Shown one piece after another: positions 41,750 to 51,971 of a stretch of DNA of 64,000 nt (the first letter of the stretch is position 1; each line of letters opens with the position of its first letter). Where the stretch lies: assembly GCF_021560175.1 (NCBI RefSeq), contig NZ_CP091110.1, positions 2,718,001 through 2,782,000 of the forward strand. Reading direction: 5' to 3'. Below the pieces are notes generated by a model. That model was given only the letters and a program-made list of their open reading frames with translations, was not told the DNA's origin and ran no database searches. The position numbers and the translations under genes are program-made. Origin of the DNA: Neobacillus drentensis. GTDB lineage: Bacteria; Bacillota; Bacilli; Bacillales; Cytobacillaceae.

Positions 41750-42502
41750 ATGAACGAAACGATTCAACTATTAAAAAACCACCGTTCAGTCAGGGAATTC
41801 GACACTGAAAAAGAGGTAAGTGAAGCCCAGGTTGAAACGATTATGGAGGCAGCTATGGCTGCGCCTAATTGGATTAATGGTCAGCAAGTAACTGTGATTG
41901 AAGTAAGAGAGCCTGACAGAAAAGCAGCATTGTCGAAAGCGGCAGGCAACCAGAGATGGATCGAGGAAGCTCCCGTGTTTCTCGTGTTTTGCATGGATTT
42001 TTATCGGGCGAAGCTGGCAGCTGAAAAAAATGGGACTGATTTTAAAATCGTCGAGGATTTAGAAGCGATTTTGGTTGGATCCACTGATGTCGGGATCGCA
42101 CTCGGAAGCGCGGTAATCGCTGCGGAATCGATGGGACTCGGAATCGTTCCAATCGGAGGATTAAGGAGAAATCCTCAAGTCTTTGTGGATCTTTTGAATC
42201 TTCCGGAATATGTTTTTCCGATTTCAGGTCTGGTGGTTGGACATCCACGAAACGTACCTGGTCAAAAACCAAGGCTGCCACTGCAGGCTACCCTTCAGAA
42301 AGAACAGTACGATGCTAAGATACAAAAGGAAATCATTGACCAATATGATCAGACCATTTCATCCTATCTGTCCGAACGGACAAACGGACAGGATTCTAGT
42401 GACTGGTCAATTAAAATTGCACAGTTTTATGAAAACGGATTTGAACAATACAGAAAAAACTCCAGTCCTACGGTTAGAAATCAAGGATTTCAATACAAGT
42501 AG
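41750..42502 (+). CDS. NfsA-type nitroreductase family NADPH oxidoreductase
   Basis: This 250-residue FMN oxidoreductase belongs to the NfsA/FRP nitroreductase group. The N-terminal HRSVREF (residues about 11-17), a GSTDVGIALGSAVIAAESMGLGIVPIGGLRRNPQ segment and the GLVVGHPRNVPGQKPRLP segment match FMN-binding motifs of that family (the first is quoted in part only). It would reduce nitroaromatics, quinones or flavin with NADPH. GCAAGGAGTG lies eight bases before the ATG. A terminator follows and no operon partner is evident. Confidence 0.88.
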   Translation: MNETIQLLKNHRSVREFDTEKEVSEAQVETIMEAAMAAPNWINGQQVTVIEVREPDRKAALSKAAGNQRWIEEAPVFLVFCMDFYRAKLAAEKNGTDFKIVEDLEAILVGSTDVGIALGSAVIAAESMGLGIVPIGGLRRNPQVFVDLLNLPEYVFPISGLVVGHPRNVPGQKPRLPLQATLQKEQYDAKIQKEIIDQYDQTISSYLSERTNGQDSSDWSIKIAQFYENGFEQYRKNSSPTVRNQGFQYK

Positions 42503-42582
42503 AAAAAGTGGTTGACCGACAGATTGGGTGTACCTATCAATACATTTGGCAAATTTTCTTTGAATTAAACGAAACATCCCAT

Positions 42583-42612
42583 GCTCAGAGTGTTCGATCT
42601 CTGAGCTTTTTT
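42583..42612 (+). terminator. terminator after the nitroreductase gene
   Basis: GCTCAGAG pairs with CTCTGAGC around an eight-base loop and TTTTTT follows. Confidence 0.9.
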
Positions 42613-42678
42613 ATGTGAGTAAACCCAGTTCTAGAAAGGTAAAAAGTTCGCCTAACTTGTCCTCAATAGGCAGGTAAC

Positions 42679-43116
42679 CTACTTGGAAAACCGATGGTTC
42701 CGGATCAATAGTAAATCTAAAAATGCCGCAATGAGGATCCCAACGGTATAGCGAACAAGATCTGCTGTTAGGAACCCCTTGCCTAACACCAGAGCACCGA
42801 GCCACATACTGCGGATTTGATTGATCCACTCTGCTTGATAAAGTTGCGAGAATTCAATCATAAAGCTAAACAACAAACTGCAAAAGATGCTGATTTGCAC
42901 GTTCTTTCTGGCCAGCAGGAAGCGAAAGCCAAAATAGACCATCATGGCCCACAGCGCATCGCCGGCATTCTCGGCTAGAAATAAAGGCAGATATGGGCCG
43001 TATTTTCGAGAAGCAAGCCCCAAAAAAATCACAACCACTGCAGAAAAGAAATAGGTTTTCCTCAAGTTATGGGAAGTTTTGTTAGTAGATGATCGTTCTC
43101 TTGCCAACTGAATCAC
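42679..43116 (-). CDS. DUF2809 membrane protein
   Basis: This 145-residue membrane protein has four or five hydrophobic helices. It shows the DUF2809 pattern: PLFLAENAGDALWAMMVYFGFRFLLA (shown in part, AENAGDALWAMMVYFGFRFL), SFMIEFSQLYQAEWINQIRS and LGKGFLTADLVRYTVGI. No function is known for the family. The N-terminal 20 residues are basic and soluble. The GTG start at 43116 is weakly supported by AAAAGAG; a later start is possible. It stands alone upstream of, and divergent from, the fbp gene. Confidence 0.8.
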   Translation of the reverse strand: MIQLARERSSTNKTSHNLRKTYFFSAVVVIFLGLASRKYGPYLPLFLAENAGDALWAMMVYFGFRFLLARKNVQISIFCSLLFSFMIEFSQLYQAEWINQIRSMWLGALVLGKGFLTADLVRYTVGILIAAFLDLLLIRNHRFSK

Positions 43117-43370
43117 TCTTTTAAAAAAATTATTTTAACAATCATTATATCAGATAAAATAATACCTCACACTTATCATTATGCATGATAGGTAAAGGCC
43201 CATGTGTGCATAGGCCTTATGTACATAACGAAGTTTTCTCTATTAAAATAAATAAAATGATAAAAATATGTAGTAAGAAATTAAATATATTCTATTTTTC
43301 CAGTATAATAGGAAGTAAGAATTTAGTAAAAGGAGAATACATAGTCGATTTTGAAAGGGGATACATATTC

Positions 43371-45302
43371 GTGAATGCAAAATATCTGGATTTATTAGCT
43401 CAAAAATATGATAGTGCTGAAAAAGTAGTAACAGAAATTATTAATCTCGAATCCATCCTAAATCTGCCAAAAGGGACTGAACACTTTGTCAGTGATTTAC
43501 ATGGCGAGTACCAAGCCTTCCAGCATGTATTAAGAAATGGTTCTGGTAAGGTAAAAGAGAAAATCAATGACCTGTTTCAATATATCTTATCGGAAAACCA
43601 ACGGAATGAATTTGCAACCTTAATTTATTACCCTGAAGAAAAACTTCAGCTCATAAAAAATCATTTTTATAATGAATTAGAGTTAAATAAATGGTATACA
43701 GAAATTATTGTGCGAATGATTAAGCTTATTTCGTATGCCTCTTCTAAATACACACGCTCTAAGTTACGCAAAGCTTTACCAAATCAGTTTGTCTACATGA
43801 TTGAAGAGTTGCTTTACAAAAAAAATGATTCCACCAATAAGGATGATTATTATTCGAAAATTGTCCAGCAAATCATTTCTTTAGGACAGGCCGAAAAGCT
43901 GATCATAGGTCTTGCTTATACGACACAGAGATTAGTAGTTGACCATCTACATGTAGTGGGGGATATTTATGATCGTGGACCTGAGCCCGATAAAATTATC
44001 GAAACGCTGATCGGTTACCATTCGGTCGATATTCAGTGGGGAAACCATGATGTCCTATGGCTGGGGGCTTTTTCAGGGTCAAAGGTATGCCTCGCGAATA
44101 TTATTCGTATTTGTGCTAGATACGATAATTTGGATATTATTGAGGACGTATATGGAATCAATCTAAGACCATTACTTAATTTAGCGGAAAAGTATTACGA
44201 AGATAATCCAGCATTTAGACCGAAAGTCCATTCCGAAAAAAAATTATCTGACTATGAACAACTGCAAATTACAAAAATTCATCAAGCCATCGCCATGATT
44301 CAATTCAAGCTGGAAATCCCAATCATCAAGCGGCGCCCGAATTTTAATATGTCAGAAAGGCAATTACTTGAGAAAATTGATTATGAAAAGAACGAAATAA
44401 CGATCAACGGGAAAACCTACCCGCTAGAAAATAGCTGCTTTGCAACGGTTAATCCAAATCAGCCATATCAATTATTAGATGAAGAACAACAAGTGATCGA
44501 CAAGTTGCTATTTTCCGTTCAGCATTCTGAAAAGCTGGCTAGACATATGAATTTTCTAATGAAGAAAGGCAGCCTTTATTTGAAATATAACGGTAACTTG
44601 TTAATTCATGGTTGTATTCCTTTAGATGATGAAGGAAATATGGAAAAAATGACGATTGAAAATAAAACATATGCAGGCCGTGAATTACTTGATACGTTTG
44701 AATATTATTTGCGATATGCTTTTAAACACCCGGAAATGACAGATGACTTGGCAACAGATATGGTATGGTATTTATGGACCGGAGAATACTCATCCCTGTT
44801 TGGAAAAAGAGCAATGACCACCTTTGAAAGATACTTTATTAAGGAAAAGGAAACACATAAGGAGAAAAAGAACCCTTATTATTACTTACGAGAAAACGAA
44901 GATATTTGTAAAAAGTTACTGGCTGAATTTGATCTCGACCCTGAGCAGGGGCATATTATCAACGGACATACGCCCGTAAAAGAAATTGAGGGAGAAAATC
45001 CGATCAAAGCGAATGGAAGAATGATTGTCATCGATGGCGGTTTTTCCAAACCCTATCAATCTGTAACAGGTATTGCAGGATATACACTGCTTTATAATTC
45101 CTACGGTATGCAATTAGTTGCCCATAAACAGTTTCATTCCAAAGAAGATGTCTTATGTGACGGCACGGATGTCTTATCAGTAAAAAGAGTAGTCGATAAA
45201 GAACTGGTACGAAAAAAGGTTAGAGAAACAAATACAGGTAAAGAACTATTACAGGAGATTTCTATTTTAAATCAACTGAGGGAATATCGATATATGAATT
45301 AA
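43371..45302 (+). CDS. fbp: fructose-1,6-bisphosphatase class III
   Basis: This enzyme removes the 1-phosphate from fructose-1,6-bisphosphate in gluconeogenesis. The 643-residue length and motifs ([52 protein letters not shown] and the C-terminal [10 protein letters not shown] and [12 protein letters not shown]) are those of the class III, PEP-stimulated, Firmicutes-type Fbp, which has a metallophosphatase fold. I start at GTG 43371, after GAAAGGGG; a longer frame back to 43185 is not needed by family length. A terminator follows. Confidence 0.92.
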   Translation: MNAKYLDLLAQKYDSAEKVVTEIINLESILNLPKGTEHFVSDLHGEYQAFQHVLRNGSGKVKEKINDLFQYILSENQRNEFATLIYYPEEKLQLIKNHFYNELELNKWYTEIIVRMIKLISYASSKYTRSKLRKALPNQFVYMIEELLYKKNDSTNKDDYYSKIVQQIISLGQAEKLIIGLAYTTQRLVVDHLHVVGDIYDRGPEPDKIIETLIGYHSVDIQWGNHDVLWLGAFSGSKVCLANIIRICARYDNLDIIEDVYGINLRPLLNLAEKYYEDNPAFRPKVHSEKKLSDYEQLQITKIHQAIAMIQFKLEIPIIKRRPNFNMSERQLLEKIDYEKNEITINGKTYPLENSCFATVNPNQPYQLLDEEQQVIDKLLFSVQHSEKLARHMNFLMKKGSLYLKYNGNLLIHGCIPLDDEGNMEKMTIENKTYAGRELLDTFEYYLRYAFKHPEMTDDLATDMVWYLWTGEYSSLFGKRAMTTFERYFIKEKETHKEKKNPYYYLRENEDICKKLLAEFDLDPEQGHIINGHTPVKEIEGENPIKANGRMIVIDGGFSKPYQSVTGIAGYTLLYNSYGMQLVAHKQFHSKEDVLCDGTDVLSVKRVVDKELVRKKVRETNTGKELLQEISILNQLREYRYMN

Positions 45303-45326
45303 CGAAAAGGTAATAATAAAGCACAA

Positions 45327-45362
45327 AAAAAATCCATCCTTTCGATTGAAAAGGATGGATTT
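45327..45362. terminator. terminator after fbp
   Basis: AAATCCATCCTTT and AAAGGATGGATTT form a perfect 13-bp stem; A and T tracts flank it on both strands. Confidence 0.85.
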
Positions 45363-45455
45363 AACCATGTGGAAAACTTGACGGAAGAAAAGACTTCGTT
45401 TACTCTTATTATCCCAAGATTTCAAAATGGTATGGAGAGGTGAGGTGTAAAAAGG

Positions 45456-47762
45456 ATGAGTGCCAAAGATCAAGTGTCAGCCCGAGACCATAAAGACTAC
45501 CAAGCAGAAGTAGAGCGCTTAGAGTTTACGAAGGAATATATACGAACCGTTTTAGACATATCGAAAGAAAATAAAGAGTTTGCTGTTGAAAGTATGAAAC
45601 AATCGTTTGCCGAGCTGAATTCTAACGATAGCAGTACCAGTTACACTGATCTCCTCGCGAATGCCAATTTTCTTGAATTGGCTGAAAGTGAACTGAAAAG
45701 GTTAGAAAGTGTCATCGGTAAACCTTATTTTTCAAGGATTGACTTTACGAGCACTAGCACGAATACAGAAGAAGTTTTGTACATAGGTAAAGTGTCATTG
45801 TTTGACCGTGTCTCGCAGCAGCCCATTATCGTCGATTGGAGATCACCGATTGCCAATGTCTATTATGACGGCCGGCTGGGAGAGGTTTCCTATGAAGCAT
45901 ACGGGGAAACACAAACCGGTTACTTAGCCTTAAAAAGGCAGTATGAGATCATCGATGGATTATTAAAAGACATCAGAGACATCGATTTAACCACCCACGA
46001 TGAACTGTTGCAGAAATCGTTGTCAGGAAAAGCTGACAATCGCTTAACAGAAATCGTTGCGACGATTCAAAATGAACAAAATGAAGTGATCCGGGCTTCT
46101 TTAACGCACCCGATTATCGTCCAAGGGGCGGCCGGAAGCGGGAAAACAACGATTGCACTCCATAGAATCTCCTACTTTCTCTATTCCTTTGGGTTTCGAT
46201 TTCCTCCAGAAAAATTAATGATACTGGCACCTAACCGACTATTTATTGAGTATATCTCGGCCGTCTTACCGGAATTAGGGGTCAACAAGATTAATCAAAC
46301 CACCTATATAGACTTTATGAGAAGCTGCTTGGATTCTAAACTCAAACTATTTTCGCCAAATTCTAAGCTGATCAAGCTTTTAGAAGCGAACCGAACCACC
46401 AAATCGATGCAATGGATTTCAAGCTTCAAGGGCTCACTCGAATTTAAGGAACTAATCCAGCGATATATCAATGAATTGGAAGAGAATCTTGCCCCACATG
46501 AAGATTTTGTCGTTGAAAAATCCGTTCTGATGAAGGGCCTAAAATTGAAAAAACTATTTTTAAAAGAATACACGTATCTGCCCATCTACAAAAGGCTTGG
46601 AAAAATAAAAAACCTGTTAGAAGATGATCTAAAAAAGAAAAAGGCGATTATGTTAACGAATCTGAACAAAAAATACGAGGAAGCACTGGAGAAAGCCCTT
46701 TATAACACGAAAATGAAATCAGAAAAAAGGCAGCAACTTGTTGTTTCCTTAATGGAACGAAAGGAAGAGAGAAAAAAGAGGGTAGAACAAGAGGCAAAGA
46801 CCGCTGTAAAAAAATATATGGATGCCTTTGTCATGAAGGATATTTTCACCCTTTACAGAGAACTTATGTCTTCTCCTGCATTACTAAAAAAGCATTCCTC
46901 TACTCTTTCAGATAAAGAATGTAAGGTCCTTAGTAAGTACTGTGTGAGGATCTTTGAACGTGGTGCGTATGAATTGGAGGATTTGGCGCCGATCTTTTTC
47001 ATGAAATCAAAGCTGGAAGGCATCGATGATAAATATAAAATGCGCAGTATATTCATTGATGAAGCGCAGGATTATAGCTATTTTCAATTTGCGGCTTTAA
47101 AGGAAGGCTTTGAGACGGACTTGTTTACAATTGTCGGAGATTTAGCCCAAGGAATTCATTCCTATCGTGGTTTAAATAGCTGGACACCAGTATTGAAAGA
47201 GATCTTCCCGAATGCAAATTATCAAGCCTTACAAAAAAGCTATCGAACGACGGTCGAAGTCATGAATTTAGCGAATGAAATCCTGATGTTCATGGACCAA
47301 GAATTGCCTAAGGTCGAACCTGTTATTCGTCATGGGCAAAAACCACTGTTTAAAACGATAGACCCTTCGGAGTATGAACAGGTCAGGCTACTGCTCGAAC
47401 AAGATATTACTTCACTCAAAGAGGAAGAACTGCACTCGATCGCCATAATTGGACGGACGGATAAAGAAAGCGAAAGAATTTACCAGCTCTTCGAAAATAG
47501 TCATCTGCCGATTCAGTTGTTAGAGGAAAAAGAAGAAATGAAGAAGGGGCATGTCGTGATTTTACCTTCTTATTTATCAAAAGGCCTTGAGTTTGATTCT
47601 GTTTTGCTCGTATGCTTGGAGGAGGCGTATTCACTAGCAGACCTGGACATTAAATTGTTGTATGTAGCGATGACAAGGCCGATGCATCGTTTGTATTTAT
47701 ACGGAAAAGAGCCGGCCGACTTTTTATTAAATCGGACCGACGATTCTAAATTTGATATATAA
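45456..47762 (+). CDS. helD: HelD, RNA polymerase-recycling UvrD-like helicase
   Basis: HelD is an SF1 helicase-like ATPase that binds RNA polymerase and clears it from nucleic acid and sigma factor. The 768-residue length matches the Firmicutes HelD (774 in B. subtilis). The Walker A motif GAAGSGKTTIALHR is at residue 225, the DEAQD motif (IDEAQDYSYFQ) near 533, VGDLAQGIHSYRG near 555 and the C-terminal SKGLEFDSVLLVCLEEAY and YVAMTRPMHRLYLYG are motifs V and VI. The N-terminal helical part (1-200) is the secondary-channel arm and the segment between motif I and II (about 300-500) is the bulky clamp-like insert. AGGTGTAAAAAGG precedes the ATG. Confidence 0.93.
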   Translation: MSAKDQVSARDHKDYQAEVERLEFTKEYIRTVLDISKENKEFAVESMKQSFAELNSNDSSTSYTDLLANANFLELAESELKRLESVIGKPYFSRIDFTSTSTNTEEVLYIGKVSLFDRVSQQPIIVDWRSPIANVYYDGRLGEVSYEAYGETQTGYLALKRQYEIIDGLLKDIRDIDLTTHDELLQKSLSGKADNRLTEIVATIQNEQNEVIRASLTHPIIVQGAAGSGKTTIALHRISYFLYSFGFRFPPEKLMILAPNRLFIEYISAVLPELGVNKINQTTYIDFMRSCLDSKLKLFSPNSKLIKLLEANRTTKSMQWISSFKGSLEFKELIQRYINELEENLAPHEDFVVEKSVLMKGLKLKKLFLKEYTYLPIYKRLGKIKNLLEDDLKKKKAIMLTNLNKKYEEALEKALYNTKMKSEKRQQLVVSLMERKEERKKRVEQEAKTAVKKYMDAFVMKDIFTLYRELMSSPALLKKHSSTLSDKECKVLSKYCVRIFERGAYELEDLAPIFFMKSKLEGIDDKYKMRSIFIDEAQDYSYFQFAALKEGFETDLFTIVGDLAQGIHSYRGLNSWTPVLKEIFPNANYQALQKSYRTTVEVMNLANEILMFMDQELPKVEPVIRHGQKPLFKTIDPSEYEQVRLLLEQDITSLKEEELHSIAIIGRTDKESERIYQLFENSHLPIQLLEEKEEMKKGHVVILPSYLSKGLEFDSVLLVCLEEAYSLADLDIKLLYVAMTRPMHRLYLYGKEPADFLLNRTDDSKFDI

Positions 47763-47863
47763 ATAGAGGAAAGTAACTTCATGAAAAAGCAGGCTTTTTC
47801 TGTATCTAGCGTTTATTAGCCGAGAAGGTGTGATTGCTAATGCTCAAACGGGAAGATATGGTA

Positions 47864-47928
47864 TTAAAGGTATCATCTTCGAAGTAGATGATGCCTTTTA
47901 TATGAAAAAGTATTAGATTTTTGATATA
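47864..47928 (+). repeat. terminator-linked dispersed repeat, copy 1
   Basis: AAAGGTATCATCT pairs with AGATGATGCCTTT with one wobble, followed by TTATATGAAAAAGTATTAG and ATTTTTGATATA. A closely similar stretch occurs at 62216-62279. It probably ends the HelD transcript and lies in the 323-base gap before the LacI gene. Confidence 0.75.
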
Positions 47929-48085
47929 AAGTGGAACTGGGATTCAACAAGCATTTTGAACAGTTTGTTGACTTGGAAGCATAATTTCACAATAATTTTT
48001 TGAAGAATGCGACTTTTTCTATAGCGAAAATCTCTATTTGTATGTTATATCTAGAATACAATGAAAAATAGGAAGGTGGTCTAGA

Positions 48086-49120
48086 ATGAAAGTTACGGCA
48101 AAAATGATCGCGAAAGAATTAGGAATATCTACGGCCACCGTAGATCGAGTATTGAATAACAGAAGCGGAGTAAGTGAAAAGACAATCAGAAGAGTGAAAG
48201 AAAAAGCAGCCGAATTAGGCTACAGACCAAATGCAGCAGCCAAATTTTTGGCTACACAAAAAAGTATGAATGTCGCCTTCATTTTACCTGTTATTCCACG
48301 CTATTTTTGGGACGAATTAGAACGAGAAATTATCAACTCAGCAAAGTTATATGAAGATTTTGGATTGAACGTACAAATTTTTCGAGTAGATACAATCCCA
48401 AAAGAGATTCAAATCGGATTTATCAAAGACTTGCTCGAACAGAATGTTTTTGATGCATTCGTCATTTCTCCTCACGATGCTGATCCTTATGTCGGAATAA
48501 TAAATGATGGTGTCCGAAAGGGTATCCCAATATTCACATTAAATAACGATGTACCCAAAAGCAACAGAATCTCGTTTGTAGGAACAGATTACTATTCCGC
48601 TGGATATTTAGCTGCGGAGCTAATTCAATCATTTACAAAGGAATTGCAAAATGTTGTCATCATTAGAGAAGATGAAAATACCTATCAAATGATTAATAAG
48701 GAAAAAGGATTTAGGGATTATTTTGCGAAGCAAAAGGGGCAAATGAATATACAAACAATTCCAGTCATGAGCGATAATATCCAACTTTCTGAGGAATGGA
48801 AAAGCAATATGCTGCTTTCAAGTGATGCGATTTATGTAGCGAATGGCGTGCTGGGTGAAATTGCCGATTATATTGATCATAAAAACTATAAGAATAACAA
48901 AATCGTGATTGGTCATGATATGAGTGAAAAAATTCATCTTTACCTTCAAAATAATGTAATTAAATCAGTCATTTGTCAAGATCCCTCTAGTCAAGCAAGG
49001 TGGATGGTACAAAAGGTATTTGAGTATGTGGTTCTAGAAGATAGAAGGGATCAAAGTGATACCATTATAAAGTTAGAAATTGTGACAAAGGCAAATGCAA
49101 AGTACTATATTAACTATTAA
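48086..49120 (+). CDS. LacI family transcriptional regulator of the sugar cluster
   Basis: This 344-residue repressor has the LacI N-terminal helix-turn-helix (MIAKELGISTATVDRVLNNRSGVSEKTIRRVKE in outline, residues 6-38) with the hinge AELGYRPN, then a periplasmic-binding-protein-like ligand domain (VAFILPVIPRYFWDELE, then ISPHDADPYVG and VGTDYYSAGYLAAE). The domain suggests a monosaccharide or polyol as inducer. The gene precedes the Gfo/Idh-ABC-isomerase genes by 540 bases; three operator-like sites (49131, 49494, 49612) lie between. AGGAAGGTGG lies before the ATG. Confidence 0.92.
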   Translation: MKVTAKMIAKELGISTATVDRVLNNRSGVSEKTIRRVKEKAAELGYRPNAAAKFLATQKSMNVAFILPVIPRYFWDELEREIINSAKLYEDFGLNVQIFRVDTIPKEIQIGFIKDLLEQNVFDAFVISPHDADPYVGIINDGVRKGIPIFTLNNDVPKSNRISFVGTDYYSAGYLAAELIQSFTKELQNVVIIREDENTYQMINKEKGFRDYFAKQKGQMNIQTIPVMSDNIQLSEEWKSNMLLSSDAIYVANGVLGEIADYIDHKNYKNNKIVIGHDMSEKIHLYLQNNVIKSVICQDPSSQARWMVQKVFEYVVLEDRRDQSDTIIKLEIVTKANAKYYINY

Positions 49121-49130
49121 TTTATAAAAA

Positions 49131-49148
49131 ATGATTGACGTACATCAT
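49131..49148. promoter_or_regulatory. LacI-type operator O1
   Basis: ATGATTGACGTACATCAT is close to the palindrome ATGATG-AACGTA-CATCAT seen at O2, with one base shift on the left arm. It lies ten bases after the lacI-type gene stop. Confidence 0.6.
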
Positions 49149-49493
49149 AAAAGCCTTTAAGATAGGATTATAAATCACCTAATTTTCAGAATTAATTGAT
49201 TTGTGTGATGTTTATCTTCACGAAATGAGTTGGGGGGTGAATTCAATGCGCTAATTTAAGAATCATAAGTTTTTCCTTCGAGTAAATTTCTCCTATCATA
49301 CCAATAATAGAGAACTCAATTCTCATCATTTCATCTAGGTTTACATAATTGGAAGAGAACTTTTATTTATTTTAAAATGAAAGTGTTTCATTATGGCGGC
49401 CTTTCCCTACTTCTCCTTCTAGAAAATACATAAGTAATACAATACCTATTCTCCCTATGATTGCACACAAAAGACACTTTATTTTTGAATAAA
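49149..49493. other. gap between operator sites O1 and O2
   Basis: This AT-rich region has no gene. GGGGGGTG followed by a six-codon frame near 49233 and scattered T runs are seen; none is convincing. Confidence 0.4.
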
Positions 49494-49511
49494 ATGATGA
49501 ACGTACATCAT
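49494..49511. promoter_or_regulatory. LacI-type operator O2
   Basis: ATGATGAACGTACATCAT has arms ATGATG and CATCAT with a central ACGT-type core. It is the best of three sites and lies about 150 bases before the first enzyme gene. Confidence 0.7.
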
Positions 49512-49611
49512 TTGAATGCTAAGGATTTATTATACAAATTTAACTATTTGGGTTACCTGAAAGTAAATCATTAAGCATCACTTAATTAGATTTTCATCCT
49601 TTGGCACAAAA

Positions 49612-49629
49612 TGATGTACGTTACTCAAA
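49612..49629. promoter_or_regulatory. LacI-type operator O3 (half-site)
   Basis: ATGATGTACGTTACTCAA matches the left arm and core of O2 but the right arm is degenerate. It lies about 30 bases before the ribosome binding site of the Gfo/Idh gene. Confidence 0.5.
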
Positions 49630-49660
49630 TAACAGAAAATTATAACAAAGGAGACGGACA

Positions 49661-50677
49661 ATGGATAAATTAAAGGCGATACAAGTTGGAACAGGGGGAT
49701 TCGGATCCTCTTGGCTTGAAATATTGGATAAGTTTCAAGAAATCGAATTAGTTGCAGTAGTTGATGTCAATCCAGAAAATCTTGAAAATGCGAAGCAGTT
49801 TATTCAAAATAATTCCCCCCAATACTACACGGACCACATAGAAGCTTTTGCTAAAAGTAAGGCAGACATCGCTGTGATTGTCACCCCGCCGCAGACGCAT
49901 AAGAAGCTGGCGCTTGATGCATTAGCCTATGACTTATATGTCTTTATGGAAAAACCAATCGCTCAAAAATTTGAAGACGCTAAAGAACTGCTAGAAAAGT
50001 CCGGCACATACAAGAAATTCATTATGATTAGCCAAAATTATCGCTGGAGACCAGAAATACAAGCTGTAAAAAAGGCACTAGATGAAAATGTTATTGGAAA
50101 AGTAGAATATGTGGAATGGAACTTTCGCCGGGCAACCAAGTTCGGAGGCTGGCGAGATCAGTATTCCGAAATTTTAATTGAGGATATGAGCATTCATCAC
50201 TTTGACTTAATGAGATACCTGCTCGGTGTAAATCCTTCCACTGTATTTGCTAAAAGCTTAAAACCATCCTGGAGTTGGTTTAACGGCAATAGTGCTGCAA
50301 GTCTAATCTTGAGCTTTGAGGATATTCTGATCAATTACTTCGGAAGTTGGGTAACAAGAGGGAAAGAGACACCTTGGAATGGAGATTTTAAATTGGTTGG
50401 AGAAAGAGGTGTTATTGAATTGAATGATAATTGTCCCACGATAACGCTTGAAAACAGCGAAACCAAACAACTAGAGCTAGAGGAAATGGAATTTGAGGAC
50501 CGAGCGTACTCCATTTTCGAAATGGTACAAGCCATTAAACAAGGCAGAATCCCATCAACGGTTCTATCAGATAATATTCAAAGCTTCGCTTTAGTGGGTG
50601 CAGCCTTACAATCCATCCAACAAAATAAAGAAATCGATGTTCAAGAGATGCTAGGGATAAGGAGTGTGATTTCCTAG
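49661..50677 (+). CDS. Gfo/Idh/MocA family oxidoreductase (first)
   Basis: This 338-residue NAD(P)-dependent sugar dehydrogenase-type protein has the N-terminal Rossmann fold (IQVGTGGFGSSWLEILDK, then LVAVVDVN), the EKPIAQ segment with the catalytic-type Lys near residue 97 and the C-terminal substrate domain. It would oxidise the imported sugar, polyol or glycoside, as in inositol and keto-glycoside pathways. AAAGGAGACG precedes the ATG. It is the first gene of the sugar operon and abuts the binding-protein gene with no gap. Confidence 0.9.
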   Translation: MDKLKAIQVGTGGFGSSWLEILDKFQEIELVAVVDVNPENLENAKQFIQNNSPQYYTDHIEAFAKSKADIAVIVTPPQTHKKLALDALAYDLYVFMEKPIAQKFEDAKELLEKSGTYKKFIMISQNYRWRPEIQAVKKALDENVIGKVEYVEWNFRRATKFGGWRDQYSEILIEDMSIHHFDLMRYLLGVNPSTVFAKSLKPSWSWFNGNSAASLILSFEDILINYFGSWVTRGKETPWNGDFKLVGERGVIELNDNCPTITLENSETKQLELEEMEFEDRAYSIFEMVQAIKQGRIPSTVLSDNIQSFALVGAALQSIQQNKEIDVQEMLGIRSVIS

Positions 50678-51928
50678 ATGAAAAATAAAATTCTGATTTT
50701 CGCAAGTATTCTGATGCTTATTTTATTAGCGGCTTGTAGCAATTCTTCCATTTCTTCCACGGAAGCCACAACGAAAGATGGGAAAGTAATCATCAAAATA
50801 TGGGATTATCTAGCACCCGATTCCTCATCAGCGCGTGAGCAGGTAGCATTGATTAATAAATATGAAAAAGAAAATCCAAATATCAAGTTAGAGAGAACGT
50901 ATATACCTTTTGCCGATTTGAAAACAAAGTTACTTCAAGGTGTAGCAGGCAATGAACTGCCTGATATCGTGGTCATTGATAACCCGGATCATCAGGCCTT
51001 TGCTGAAGCGGGTGTGTTTGCCGATATAACGAAGGAAGTCGAAGCATGGGGCCAGGCGGATAAATATTTTCAAGGACCTATGGATTCGGCCAAACTGAAT
51101 GGCAAGTATTATGGGATTCCAAATAACAGCAACGCCTTGGCTATCTATTACAACAAGGACTTATTTAAGCAAGCCGGTATAACGGAGTTACCTAAAACAT
51201 GGGATCAGTTTGCAGAAACGGCTAAGCAGTTAACAAAAGGGGATGTCAAAGGGTTTGCGATGGCTGGAAAGAAAAGCGAAGAAGGGACATTCCAGTTCTT
51301 GCCTTGGTTATGGTCAGCCGGCGCTGATATTAACACCTTTGATAGTCCAGAAGCCCAAAAGTCAATGGGCTATATTCAAGGCCTTGTGAAGGATGGTTCA
51401 TTATCAAAGAATATGATCAACTGGGATCAGTCGGATGTATTGGTGCAGTTCCAAACCCAAAAGGCGGCAATGATGGAAAATGGACCTTGGCAGATTCCTA
51501 TATTAAAGGAAAAATCAAAGGACATTAATTGGGGTGTGTTCCTGATGCCAAGCGATAAGCAATCCGCTTCCGTCCTTGGAGGGGAAAACTGGGCAATCAC
51601 TGCCAATTCTCAGCACAAAAAAGCAGCATGGGATTTCCTCAAGTGGACGCAGAAGCCGGAGGTCCTAGGACCAATGCATGAACTTGGCGGAAGATTACCA
51701 AGCAGGGAAGATGTCGCGTCTGATACTCAATATGAATGGGCGAAGGACGAGAACGTGAAGAGTTATATGGAGCAATTGAAAACCGCCAAACCACGTGCGT
51801 ACGGAACAAAGTATCCTGAAATTTCTACCTCCATCCAAGAAGCCATCCAACGTTCCATCACAGGGGAAAATGTGAAAAAAGTTATGGGTTCTACGGCAGA
51901 TAAAATTAAGCCACTATTACCTAAGTAA
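50678..51928 (+). CDS. sugar ABC transporter substrate-binding lipoprotein
   Basis: This 416-residue lipoprotein has a signal peptide ending in the lipobox LLAACSNSS (about residue 20) and a family 1-type extracellular solute-binding fold (KVIIKIWDYLAPDSSSAREQ; ALAIYYNKDLFKQAGI; WAITANSQHKKAAWDFLKW). It would capture a sugar and hand it to the permeases that follow. Its start codon follows the previous stop directly. A hairpin lies after the gene, which could raise the amount of binding protein relative to the permeases. No ATPase gene is present, so a shared MsmX-type ATPase is likely. Confidence 0.92.
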   Translation: MKNKILIFASILMLILLAACSNSSISSTEATTKDGKVIIKIWDYLAPDSSSAREQVALINKYEKENPNIKLERTYIPFADLKTKLLQGVAGNELPDIVVIDNPDHQAFAEAGVFADITKEVEAWGQADKYFQGPMDSAKLNGKYYGIPNNSNALAIYYNKDLFKQAGITELPKTWDQFAETAKQLTKGDVKGFAMAGKKSEEGTFQFLPWLWSAGADINTFDSPEAQKSMGYIQGLVKDGSLSKNMINWDQSDVLVQFQTQKAAMMENGPWQIPILKEKSKDINWGVFLMPSDKQSASVLGGENWAITANSQHKKAAWDFLKWTQKPEVLGPMHELGGRLPSREDVASDTQYEWAKDENVKSYMEQLKTAKPRAYGTKYPEISTSIQEAIQRSITGENVKKVMGSTADKIKPLLPK

Positions 51929-51933
51929 TAAAT

Positions 51934-51954
51934 GGGAGAGTTTTTTTCTCTCCC
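51934..51954 (+). terminator. intercistronic hairpin after the binding-protein gene
   Basis: GGGAGAG pairs with CTCTCCC around a TTTTTTT loop; no T run follows. It is more likely a stabiliser or attenuator than a full terminator. Confidence 0.6.
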
Positions 51955-51971
51955 GTTTAAGGGGGTTCAGT

